From Christiangramia sp. OXR-203 (lineage in GTDB: Bacteria; Bacteroidota; Bacteroidia; Flavobacteriales; Flavobacteriaceae): a stretch of DNA of 64,000 nt. Shown here in pieces: positions 19,045-26,649 of the stretch (positions are counted from its first letter, which is position 1; each line of letters opens with the position of its first letter). Under the pieces are notes generated by a model, which had not been told where the DNA came from, ran no database searches, and saw nothing but the letters and a program-made list of their open reading frames with translations. Position numbers and translations under genes: made by a program. Location of the stretch: contig NZ_CP139698.1 of assembly GCF_034372165.1 (NCBI RefSeq), positions 2,604,001 to 2,668,000 of the forward strand, given 5' to 3'.

Positions 19045-19791
19045 CTAATGAAGATTTGTTAATTGCAGAGGCTTTACATCAAATAGGGAATTATCTTTTA
19101 ATACCGCATATCTATTAATAAATTGCATCTGCTTATTCATAAGTTTTTTCCATTCAAATGCTATTTCCCTTTCATCATCCCGGTTTATATCATCTAAATA
19201 AATACTGCAGCCTTTATCAATTTTAGCCTTTAGAAATGGAAGCGCTGAATATCTGGCATAGGGAGTACTACCTCCAAAAGGTCCATCCACGAGTATGAGG
19301 TCAATCTTTGATATGTCTTTCAACTCGTGGTTCAGTTTTCCGGTATCATACCAAAGCACCTGATTATTTAAAGTGATTTCAGACGGAGCTTCTTTTAAAG
19401 AAGCATGAATTATCTTAACAAATTCATTTAATTTATATACCTCAAGTTGCCTGCTTAGTTCATCGGCCCAACCACGATCAGATTCAATAGCATAAAATTT
19501 TGTATCCAGTCTCAATACCTTTATTAGTTTTGCTATGTAGAAGGTGGAAGCCCCAGCACCGAATTCTACTACACATTGTTTTTTATTGATGGTAATGTCA
19601 TTTAATACATGAAGAACTGTATCTGGAGAAATGGCCCAGGCAGAGAAAGGGATGAAACTTTCCTCATCAAATAATTGGGCCAACTGGTTATAGTAAAAAA
19701 CTGTTTGTTGGTTGAGTCTCTCTTGATTCTTAATCAGGTTAACTCGTACATCTACAAAAGTTTTTATTCTATTTTTGATCCTATTGATCAT
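19045..19791 (-). CDS. Class I SAM-dependent methyltransferase-like protein
   Basis: This 248-residue protein has a Rossmann methyltransferase core: CVVEFGAGASTFYIAKL (motif I, about 73-89), KFYAIESDRGWADEL (motif II acidic residue) and IDLILVDGPFGGSTPYARY (motif IV, about 163-181), with FVKIIHASLKEA between them. Placed between wzt and the glycosyltransferases, and overlapping wzt by 11 bp, it may methylate a sugar, possibly the non-reducing end. Terminal methylation is the type of signal read by Wzt C-terminal domains in O-antigen systems. That link is an inference; the acceptor could be any sugar or lipid intermediate. Confidence 0.72.
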   Translation of the reverse strand: MINRIKNRIKTFVDVRVNLIKNQERLNQQTVFYYNQLAQLFDEESFIPFSAWAISPDTVLHVLNDITINKKQCVVEFGAGASTFYIAKLIKVLRLDTKFYAIESDRGWADELSRQLEVYKLNEFVKIIHASLKEAPSEITLNNQVLWYDTGKLNHELKDISKIDLILVDGPFGGSTPYARYSALPFLKAKIDKGCSIYLDDINRDDEREIAFEWKKLMNKQMQFINRYAVLKDNSLFDVKPLQLTNLH

Positions 19792-21058
19792 TAAATTGAA
19801 AATTGAATTCGGTTAATATTTTACTTTGGGTTGGTGGCACTTCTATCCCTGAAGAATAAAATAATCCTTCTTCCACCTTAAAACTAAAAGCGTTTTGTAT
19901 CCAGTCAGATTCCATTTTTCTAACTCTCAAATATAAAGTTACAGAATAGTGACCTTTATTCAAGATACATTTATCCATTCTGGCTGTAATGGTCTTAAGA
20001 GCCGAGTTATCACTTTCAGCTGACATTTTTGTGCTATTCCAAATAAGGCGTTGCCCAATATTGTCATCTATTCGGAACTCCAATACAATTTCTGATAACT
20101 TATAGTTTTTTTTATTTTCCAGGTGGAATTTCAAAGTTAGTGGCTTTCCAGTTTGTGGAAGTTTGGAAGCCTCTTCACCATACACTGAAACTGAATTTAT
20201 GCGTACTTCTCCATTACCTGTTCGTTCTATTGAGGGATGAAGAAGTGAAATATTTGTCTGACCTTTTTGATGATTCTTCAAATAATGTTCTATGACCTTT
20301 TCCACATCTCCTTCTTTGCAAACCTGTCCATTCTTTAATTGTATTGCTCGGCTACAGAGATTTTTTACACTGGCCATATTATGACTTACAAAAAGAACAG
20401 TTCTTCCCTCCCCTGTAGAAAGATCCTGCATTTTCCCGATGGCTTTTTTTTGGAATTCGGCATCTCCCACCGCTAACACCTCATCTACTACAAGGATCTC
20501 AGGCTCTAAATGCGCGGCTACGGCAAAACCAAGTCTAACAGTCATCCCGCTACTATAACGCTTTACAGGAGTATCTATATATTTTTCACAACCGGAGAAA
20601 GCGATGATCTCATCAAGTTTGTTTTTAATTTCAGCCCTGCTCATTCCCAACACCGCACCATTCATAAAGATATTTTCTCTACCAGTAAGTTCCCCATGAA
20701 AGCCGGTGCCTACTTCCAGCAAAGAGGCAATTCTTCCTTTGGTCTTTATACTTCCTGTTGTTGGTGCAGTAACCCTGGAAAGAAGTTTTAACAAGGTAGA
20801 TTTCCCGGCACCGTTTTTACCGATGATTCCAAGTACTTCGCCCTGCTTCACCTCAAAATTAATATCTCTTAAAGCCCATACATAATCTTCTGTAGCCTTA
20901 GTGCTTCTATCATTCACACCTCCAACTTTTAAATAGGGATCTTCCTTGCCTCGCAAAGTATGCCACCATCGGTTTAAATCGTGCTGCAAACTACCGGTAC
21001 CTACCGTACCAAGACGGTATTGTTTAGAGATATTTTCAGCTTTAAGTATTACACTCAT
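19781..21058 (-). CDS. wzt: Polysaccharide ABC transporter ATP-binding protein with C-terminal glycan-binding domain
   Basis: Wzt energises export of lipid-linked polysaccharide across the inner membrane with Wzm. The 425-residue protein has a nucleotide-binding domain (about 1-245) with Walker A GIIGKNGAGKSTLLKLL, signature YSSGMTVRLGF and Walker B ILVVDEVLAVGD, plus VLFVSHNMASV (H-loop). Residues about 280-425 form the extra beta-rich domain that in O-antigen systems recognises the capped chain end (EVRINSVSVYGEE, LTLKFHLENKKN, GHYSVTLYLRVRK). The ATG at 21058 is clear. It is preceded by a 49-bp heptad tract and then wzm. Confidence 0.93.
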   Translation of the reverse strand: MSVILKAENISKQYRLGTVGTGSLQHDLNRWWHTLRGKEDPYLKVGGVNDRSTKATEDYVWALRDINFEVKQGEVLGIIGKNGAGKSTLLKLLSRVTAPTTGSIKTKGRIASLLEVGTGFHGELTGRENIFMNGAVLGMSRAEIKNKLDEIIAFSGCEKYIDTPVKRYSSGMTVRLGFAVAAHLEPEILVVDEVLAVGDAEFQKKAIGKMQDLSTGEGRTVLFVSHNMASVKNLCSRAIQLKNGQVCKEGDVEKVIEHYLKNHQKGQTNISLLHPSIERTGNGEVRINSVSVYGEEASKLPQTGKPLTLKFHLENKKNYKLSEIVLEFRIDDNIGQRLIWNSTKMSAESDNSALKTITARMDKCILNKGHYSVTLYLRVRKMESDWIQNAFSFKVEEGLFYSSGIEVPPTQSKILTEFNFQFNDQ

Positions 21059-21089
21059 TCCTTCTATTCTTACCTCGAATTATTTTTTT

Positions 21090-21138
21090 CACTCTCCACT
21101 CCTCACCCTTAACTCTTCACTCTTCACACTTCACTCTT
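21090..21138 (-). repeat. Heptanucleotide tract between wzm and wzt (7 units)
   Basis: Read on the minus strand these 49 bases are seven consecutive heptamers of consensus AAGAGTG (equivalently TGAAGAG), each with zero to three changes and no break in phase. The tract begins inside the wzm stop codon and ends about 30 bp before the wzt start, so it is transcribed in the operon. It is not a hairpin and encodes nothing. Confidence 0.85.
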
Positions 21139-22000
21139 AAACAGTATCTATAAAATTCTTTTCGGTCCTGTTAAAAATAATTAATCCAAACAGAAAAAGT
21201 GCAACCGATACTCCTAAAGTGTAAAGAAAACCCGTCCAGGAGAAGACCCCTGTATCCAGGATCATATATCTAAAGCCTTCAATAACTTGTGTTAACGGAT
21301 TATATTTTACCAGCCAGGCATACTCTGGCATCTTTTCAGAAACTTCAGCAAGTGGATATGGTACGGCAGAAATATACATCAGCAATGTCGTTGCGAACCC
21401 TACCAAAACCGTTAAATCACGATACTTAGTAGTCAAAGCAGAGATCGTCATTCCCGCACCAAGCCCTAGTAAAGCCATCATTAACACGTAAACGGGGAAG
21501 AGGATTAGATTAGTATTAGGATTTATCTCATAACCTCTAATTATAAAGTAAAAATAAAAAATAATTAATATAAGTAATTGAATTCCAAATTTAAACAAAT
21601 TGGAGATCACGGTTTTTAAAGGCATAATTACCCTGGGGAAATAGACTTTTCCAAAAATAGCTGCATTGGCAGTAAAAGTATTTGAGGTCCCAGTAAGGCA
21701 TTGGTTAAAATAATTCCAGGCGGTGATGCCAGTTAGGTTAAAAAGAAAAGAAGGCACATTCCCGGTAGGAATACTCGCTATATTATTAAAAACCAGCGTG
21801 AAAATTATCGATGTAAATAATGGTTGAATAAAATACCAAAGCGGACCTAAAATAGTCTGCTTATAAACCGTGACTATATCCCTTTTCACAAAAAGGATCA
21901 AAAGATCACGATACCGCCAGATCTCCTTAAAATTAAGGTCTATCAGCTTTCGCTTTGGGGTGATTTCGTATAGCCAGTCGTTATTATTCGCTTCGCTCAT
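21137..22000 (-). CDS. wzm: Polysaccharide ABC transporter permease
   Basis: Wzm is the membrane subunit of the ABC-2 exporter that pairs with Wzt. The 287-residue product starts MSEANNNDWLYEITPKRKL, followed by LNFKEIWRYRDLLILFVKRD (the cytosolic helix typical of the family). Six hydrophobic segments follow, including TILGPLWYFIQPLFTSIIF, ITAWNYFNQCL and MALLGLGAGMTISAL. It ends with LGVSVALFLFGLIIFNR. The ATG at 22000 is chosen because a longer in-frame start at 22060 would overlap the four-helix-bundle gene and add non-conserved residues. Confidence 0.92.
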   Translation of the reverse strand: MSEANNNDWLYEITPKRKLIDLNFKEIWRYRDLLILFVKRDIVTVYKQTILGPLWYFIQPLFTSIIFTLVFNNIASIPTGNVPSFLFNLTGITAWNYFNQCLTGTSNTFTANAAIFGKVYFPRVIMPLKTVISNLFKFGIQLLILIIFYFYFIIRGYEINPNTNLILFPVYVLMMALLGLGAGMTISALTTKYRDLTVLVGFATTLLMYISAVPYPLAEVSEKMPEYAWLVKYNPLTQVIEGFRYMILDTGVFSWTGFLYTLGVSVALFLFGLIIFNRTEKNFIDTV

Positions 22001-22007
22001 TATTTCC

Positions 22008-22028
22008 GGTGAATCGTGATTAGTGATT
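22008..22028 (+). repeat. Heptad tract at the 3' end of the four-helix-bundle gene
   Basis: Three phased heptamers of class nGTGATT (plus strand; equivalently TGATTAG). They cover the stop codon and last codons of the minus-strand four-helix-bundle gene. They face the tract at 22385-22415, which carries the same TGA-type heptamer on the opposite strand. Confidence 0.6.
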
Positions 22029-22376
22029 GGATTTTTTCTTAATATAATTTCTAAAACCAATAATCAATTTTCGAACTTCTGTTATCTGCTCAAAAATAAT
22101 GTCTGCAGTAGAAATAAAATTGAGTCGTAGAGCAATTTCCACTTGAGTTTCTACTTCTGCAAGTGAACCTAAAGCTACATTCAGAAAATACAACAATTCT
22201 TTATCACTACTACGACCAGCTCCTTCAGCGATATTAGATGAAATTGAAACCGAAGCCCGCCTAATTTGATTTGTTAATCCATAAATCTCAGAAGCCGGAA
22301 ATTGAGCAGAAATCTTATAAATAGTTTCAACCAATTCGATACTTTTCTTCCAAACATCCAATTCCTTATGATCCAT
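22020..22376 (-). CDS. Four-helix-bundle protein (S23/IVS-type)
   Basis: This 118-residue all-helical protein has the family hallmarks: ELDVWKKSIELVETIYKI (about 5-22), FPASEIYGLTNQIRRASVSI (about 27-46), SSNIAEGAGRSSDKELLYFL (about 47-66) and GSLAEVETQVEIALRL. The family was first seen as ORFs in intervening sequences of 23S rRNA genes; its cellular function is not established. Here it sits inside the capsule operon between wzc and wzm, same strand, with no evident role in export. Heptad tracts lie 8 bp upstream and across its stop codon. A second member occurs at 29263-29667. Confidence 0.9.
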   Translation of the reverse strand: MDHKELDVWKKSIELVETIYKISAQFPASEIYGLTNQIRRASVSISSNIAEGAGRSSDKELLYFLNVALGSLAEVETQVEIALRLNFISTADIIFEQITEVRKLIIGFRNYIKKKSNH

Positions 22377-22384
22377 AATTCTTT

Positions 22385-22415
22385 CTATTCACTACTCACT
22401 ATTCACCCTTCACTA
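22385..22415 (-). repeat. Heptad tract upstream of the four-helix-bundle gene
   Basis: On the minus strand four and a half phased heptamers of consensus TGAATAG (plus-strand CTATTCA) fill most of the 46-bp gap between the wzc stop and the four-helix-bundle start. No hairpin is seen. The heptamer class matches the tract at the other end of the gene but on the opposite strand. Confidence 0.75.
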
Positions 22416-22422
22416 AAAAACA

Positions 22423-24888
22423 CTATTCGAAGTTCCTCATAAATTTTCTCCAGGAAGCCTTCACCTGGGATAAACGAGACGGTGCCGCCCCATAATAACC
22501 TTTCGCATAACGATTATATCCATAACCATAACCATAGCCATAACCGTAACCGTAGCCATAACCATATTTGGCGCTATGCACAAAATGGTTTAGCACAAAA
22601 CTGATATTTTTAATCTCTTCCTTGGCATATTTCTGATTAATGGTTTCTAACATGCCTCTTTTAGTATAATCCTGTCTAATCATATATAAAGTGGCATCCG
22701 CATGTTTTACCAGGTTAAGCGCATCTGCCACCATTCCAATGGGCGGCGTATCTAAAATTATATAATCATAAGTTTCTTTCAGGTCAGATATCAGGTTATC
22801 CATCTTTTCCGTGAGCAGTAATTCGGATGGATTAGGAGGAACAGGACCTGAAGTTATAACATCCAGGTACGGAATTTTACTTTGTTGTACAATTTCCTTC
22901 GCTGTTGCCTGGTCTATCAAATAATTTACAATCCCAAGATCATTATTCAGTTCAAAATCATCGAAAATCTTTGGTTTTCTAAGATCAACTCCTACAAGTA
23001 CCGTTTTCTTCTCGCTTAAAGCGAAAACGGTAGCAAGGTTCATGGCACAAAAAGTTTTACCTTCCCCGGAAACTGAAGAGGTTATTAGTACAGTTTTAGA
23101 TCCCGTCACTCCCTGTCGCTTATACATAAATTGCAGACTAGACCTTAAGCCCCTAAAGCTTTCTGAAATTGAAGATTTTGGAGATTCAAAAACCGCCAGA
23201 TTACTGTTCATTTTATTTCTACCTATCAATCCTAGTATTGGAATTGGAGAAAGCCTTGTAATTTCCTGAGCATTATGGATATTGGAATTTAAAAATACCA
23301 GCAAAAAAACAAAAGTTAAAGGTATCACACCTCCAACAAGGACCGCCATCACATAATTTAATCGCGTATTAGGACCTATTTGTCCACCCCCGGTGTCCTT
23401 TGCTTTATCTATAACAAGCACATCACTTACATTAGCAGCCTTAACAAGACCTGCTTCACTTCGTTTTTCAAGAAACATATTATACGTTCTTTCATTCAAA
23501 GAATACTTGCGCTGAATCTTTAAAAGATCCTGTTCTTCCTGTGGGAGTTTTTTAACTTCGTTTTCAAGTTGAGCGATCTTAGTCCTTATTTCCCGTAGCT
23601 CTGAATTTAACAACCCTTTTGATGAATTGATATTCTCTAAAATAATAGACTTCACAGAATTTATCTGTCTGTCTATATCGGCAAAAACCGGTGAATTCTC
23701 TTTTAATGTATATTGATAGTTCTTTCTTTCTTCTGCTAATTGTATTATTTTAGAGACTCCACTGGCAATATTACCTTCTGAAATCCCCGCGACAGATGGT
23801 GCCGGAACATTGGAATAATCGTTTCTGCTTTGTAAATACTCCTCCAGATTATCATAATAAGTCAACTGCCGGCGTATCTCCTCTTTTTGAACGTCCAGGG
23901 TGGATAATTTCCCCGAAAGATCACTACTTTCAGATGAAATATTAAGAACAGAATTTTCATTGCGATAATCATTCAATTCATCTTCCACTCTTTTTAGCTC
24001 CGCAGCCTGCACAGCGAGACTACTATCTATAAACCGAATGGTTTTGGTAGCAAAAAGATTCTTGCGTTTAAGCATATTTTCACTTAGCACCTTTACTGAA
24101 CCATTAAGGTAATCTACTATTCGAGCTTTATTTAACCCCGTCTGACTTAAATTAAGAACAGAAGATCCATCGCCATTAGAAATACTCATCCCCCGGTAAG
24201 TGCTCACGGCGGAATTGAAATTTGAAAAGTTGATATAGATCGTTCTTTCTTTATCATAATTCCCCTCATTACGCACGATGTATCCAGAAAAGAATGGCAG
24301 GGTAATATGCTCACCAAATTTATAATTCCTGTTAAACTCATTTTCCTCAACTACCCTGGTATCGGTTTCTTTGGTTCTGTAATTAGTACGGTATAGTAAA
24401 GCAGGAATCTCAGCCTTTAAATTGAATGTATGCTCGTCCTGCACTTTGATCTCCATGGTTACATTATTCGCCTGGAAAGCAGCTGAATCTGCTATTACAT
24501 GAAATGGGGTTTGCCCGTAGACATCTATTTTCTGATATTCGCCCTGTGCGCGGTAATTTATATAGAACTGCAATCGCTCCACCACTTCTTCATTATGCGA
24601 CCTGGATCTAAGAATGGTTATTGCTGTATTAACCTTATCTGAAGTCCCTCCCCAATTAAAGGTCAAACTTGTGTTTGAAGTAAAAAAAGGGTTTTGATCA
24701 TCCTTTATGGAAATAGTGTTTCCCAGCTGATATACCGGCAGTTTTCGAACGTTATTATAGTAGGCAACAGCGAAACTGATTCCAATTGAAAGTAAGATAA
24801 GCTTCCAGTAGCTTATAACTTTCAGAATAAAACCCTTAAAGTCAAAGGTTGAACCTACATCGGATATATGATCTTCTTCATGCGCCAT
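22423..24888 (-). CDS. wzc: Polysaccharide co-polymerase / tyrosine autokinase
   Basis: Wzc-type proteins span the inner membrane, set chain length and contact the Wza outer-membrane exporter. The BY-kinase domain phosphorylates a C-terminal tyrosine cluster. The 821-residue protein has TM1 near 28-46 (VISYWKLILLSIGISFAVAY), a long periplasmic coiled-coil region (about 270-480), TM2 near 510-530 (VMAVLVGGVIPLTFVFLLVFL) and a kinase domain with Walker A' TSSVSGEGKTFCAMNLA (about 607-623), VGVDLRKPKIFDDF and YDYIILDTPPIGMVADA. The tail has eight YG dipeptides (about 775-790) then more tyrosines, 12 Tyr in all. Its ATG shares one base with the wza stop (TAATG). Confidence 0.95.
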   Translation of the reverse strand: MAHEEDHISDVGSTFDFKGFILKVISYWKLILLSIGISFAVAYYNNVRKLPVYQLGNTISIKDDQNPFFTSNTSLTFNWGGTSDKVNTAITILRSRSHNEEVVERLQFYINYRAQGEYQKIDVYGQTPFHVIADSAAFQANNVTMEIKVQDEHTFNLKAEIPALLYRTNYRTKETDTRVVEENEFNRNYKFGEHITLPFFSGYIVRNEGNYDKERTIYINFSNFNSAVSTYRGMSISNGDGSSVLNLSQTGLNKARIVDYLNGSVKVLSENMLKRKNLFATKTIRFIDSSLAVQAAELKRVEDELNDYRNENSVLNISSESSDLSGKLSTLDVQKEEIRRQLTYYDNLEEYLQSRNDYSNVPAPSVAGISEGNIASGVSKIIQLAEERKNYQYTLKENSPVFADIDRQINSVKSIILENINSSKGLLNSELREIRTKIAQLENEVKKLPQEEQDLLKIQRKYSLNERTYNMFLEKRSEAGLVKAANVSDVLVIDKAKDTGGGQIGPNTRLNYVMAVLVGGVIPLTFVFLLVFLNSNIHNAQEITRLSPIPILGLIGRNKMNSNLAVFESPKSSISESFRGLRSSLQFMYKRQGVTGSKTVLITSSVSGEGKTFCAMNLATVFALSEKKTVLVGVDLRKPKIFDDFELNNDLGIVNYLIDQATAKEIVQQSKIPYLDVITSGPVPPNPSELLLTEKMDNLISDLKETYDYIILDTPPIGMVADALNLVKHADATLYMIRQDYTKRGMLETINQKYAKEEIKNISFVLNHFVHSAKYGYGYGYGYGYGYGYGYNRYAKGYYGAAPSRLSQVKASWRKFMRNFE

Positions 24889-25676
24889 TATCTTGTAGCT
24901 AATAAAATTACAGAGGTCACTACTGAAACAACCGAAAAAATAGTAGTAAACACTCCCAAACCAGTGGTTCCGATTCCTAGCGCCTTCTGAGGCAATGGAT
25001 TCACGACGATCATATCATTTGGCTGGATATAATAGTATGGACTACTAAGAGCATTTATATTGGTAACATCTATAGTGTGAACTTCCTCTCCCTGCGGGTA
25101 TTGCCTTATAATCTGAACATGCTCTCTGTCCCCGTAATCTGAAATACCCCCGGCATTGGCAATCGCTTCCATAATCGTTACCTGTTCTTTATAAATCACC
25201 TGGCTTCCCTGGCCTATTTCCCCAAGAGTTGTATACCTAATACCTGCAAGCTTAACGGTAACAAAAATATTGGCCTCTTTCCTAAAATATTCATCCAGTA
25301 ATTTTTCTTCTATTCTTTCACGAACCTCTTTTTCGGTAAACCCAAGAACATTGATCTCTCCCATGGTGGGTACTCGAATATTACCATGATCGTCTACCGT
25401 AAAACCATCAAAATAAACAGCTTCTTCAGTAGTTGCATTAGGATTAGCTTCTCCAACAGGGTTAAACATTCCCACAAGTTCCTGGTCCAGAGCTTTAACT
25501 CTTATACTTAAAAGATCTCCTACCTGAATTCGATATGGCTTGCGCAATCGCTGAACCTGAATAATGCTGTCTACCTCTTCTTCATGTTCCTGAAGATAGG
25601 ACATTTGCTTTGTAGATACGCATGAGGTTAAGGCTAGTATTGCAGCGAATAAAAACAAAAAGGATTTAAATCGCAT
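24888..25676 (-). CDS. wza: Outer-membrane polysaccharide export lipoprotein
   Basis: Wza-type proteins form the outer-membrane pore for polysaccharide. The 262-residue product has a lipoprotein signal ending LALTSC (Cys near residue 19). A Poly_export domain follows (RKPYRIQVGDLLSIRVKAL, about 46-64), then GNIRVPTMGEINVLGFTEKE and an SLBB-like segment (YTTLGEIGQGSQVIYK; ITIMEAIANAGGI-like). A C-terminal hydrophobic helix (TTIFSVVSVVTSVILLATR) is common in Bacteroidota homologues. It is shorter than E. coli Wza (379 aa), lacking the extra D-domains. The ATG at 25676 is preferred over a GTG at 25688. It is the first gene behind the promoter at 25699-25728. Confidence 0.92.
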   Translation of the reverse strand: MRFKSFLFLFAAILALTSCVSTKQMSYLQEHEEEVDSIIQVQRLRKPYRIQVGDLLSIRVKALDQELVGMFNPVGEANPNATTEEAVYFDGFTVDDHGNIRVPTMGEINVLGFTEKEVRERIEEKLLDEYFRKEANIFVTVKLAGIRYTTLGEIGQGSQVIYKEQVTIMEAIANAGGISDYGDREHVQIIRQYPQGEEVHTIDVTNINALSSPYYYIQPNDMIVVNPLPQKALGIGTTGLGVFTTIFSVVSVVTSVILLATR

Positions 25677-25698
25677 AAAGGGCTTCACATTGTTTTAA

Positions 25699-25728
25699 CA
25701 AATATAGTTTTTACAGGCAAATATCAAA
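25699..25728 (-). promoter_or_regulatory. Predicted promoter of the capsule locus
   Basis: On the minus strand TTTG (25725-25728) and TATATTTG (25699-25706) are separated by exactly 18 nt. Both match the Bacteroidota primary sigma consensus (-33 TTTG, -7 TAnnTTTG) without mismatch. Transcription would begin near 25692, about 16 nt before the wza ATG. The heptad tract at 25748 starts 20 bp behind the -33 box. Confidence 0.8.
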
Positions 25729-25747
25729 ACTTTAGGGTGAAATTATG

Positions 25748-25859
25748 TTTGGGGTTTGGGGTTTGGGGTTTGGGGTTTGGGGTTTGGGGTTTGGGGTTGG
25801 TGGTTGGTTGTTTGTTGTTTGTTGTTTGTGGTTCGTGGTTGGTGGTTTGGTGTGGGTTG
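25748..25859 (+). repeat. Sixteen-unit heptanucleotide tract with seven perfect TTTGGGG copies
   Basis: Bases 25748-25796 are seven perfect tandem copies of TTTGGGG. The heptad phase then continues unbroken to 25859 through nine variant units (TTGGTGG, TTTGTTG, TTCGTGG and similar), making 112 nt or 16 units. The G-runs of the first part could form a G-quadruplex on the plus strand. Long ORFs on both strands across this tract are repeat artefacts. Confidence 0.9.
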
Positions 25860-25880
25860 CCATACGCCTGTTGTCTGTAT

Positions 25881-26270
25881 TGACGCTAAAACAAAAAACC
25901 AGAAACAATGATAATACCCAGGTACAGGCACCTGGAAAATGGCATAGCGGCCTACCGAAAGTTTCCCGTAGATTTTGAAGTGAGGAGATCGTAAAATTTT
26001 ATGTTGTTTGAGCCGCTACGACGGTTCTTTTAAAAACATAATCTTTAAAGGCGAGTTCATAAAATTTAAATCCCGAACGATAAAATCAGGGAAACTTTCG
26101 TAAGCCTAGACCTTTTTGTTTCTTTTTCCGGCGATGGGAAAAAGAAAAGGTAAAAAATTTAAATTCTACATTATGTCATTTCGAAGAAGTCCCGACTCTT
26201 AGGGACGACTGAGAAATCTCAACTATTTGACTCACTCAAAAGAGATTTCTCCCCGCGGTCGAAATGACAT
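25881..26270. repeat. Composite palindromic repeat, tandem copy 1 (390 bp)
   Basis: First of three near-identical tandem units, each starting TGACGCTAAAAC. Each unit holds three inverted-repeat modules. The first is an element of about 150 bp with perfect 12-bp arms CGAAAGTTTCCC (25956-25967) and GGGAAACTTTCG (26089-26100). The second is a hairpin with T-rich and A-rich arms (26111-26150). The third is a ~96-bp palindrome bounded by TGTCATTTCGA (26174-26184) and TCGAAATGACA (26259-26269), with inner arms GAGAAATCTC and GAGATTTCTC. Copy 1 has 11 extra bases in the third module. No gene is seen. Confidence 0.9.
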
Positions 26271-26649
26271 TGACGCTAAAACAAAAAACCAGAAACAATG
26301 ATAATACCCAGGTACAGGCATCTGGAAAATGGCATAGCGGCCTACCGAAAGTTTCCCGTAGATTTTGAAGTGAGGAGATCGTAAAATTTTATGTTGTTTG
26401 AGCCGCTACGACGGTTCTTTTAAAAACATAATCTTTAAAGGCGAGTTCATAAAATTTAAATCCCGAACGATAAAATCAGGGAAACTTTCGTAAGCCTAGA
26501 CCTTTTTGTTTCTTTTTCCGGCGATGGGAAAAAGAAAAGGTAAAAAATTTAAATTCTACATTATGTCATTTCGAAGGAGCATGGCGACTGAGAAATCTCA
26601 ACTATTTGACTCACTCAAAAGAGATTTCTCCCCGCGGTCGAAATGACAT
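26271..26649. repeat. Composite palindromic repeat, tandem copy 2 (379 bp)
   Basis: Second tandem unit. It is essentially identical to copy 1 through the first two modules and 11 bp shorter in the third, where AAGGAGCATGGCGACT replaces the longer segment of copy 1. It joins copies 1 and 3 with no spacer. Confidence 0.9.

Noticed and set aside
22000-22060. Longer start for wzm at 22060
   Set aside because: It would overlap the four-helix-bundle gene and add 20 residues unlike the family; the ATG at 22000 gives the usual N-terminus.
25743-25978. Overlapping ORFs on both strands (62 and 77 codons) across the heptamer tract
   Set aside because: They are translations of a 7-nt repeat, which gives an artificial 7-residue period, and have no independent coding features.
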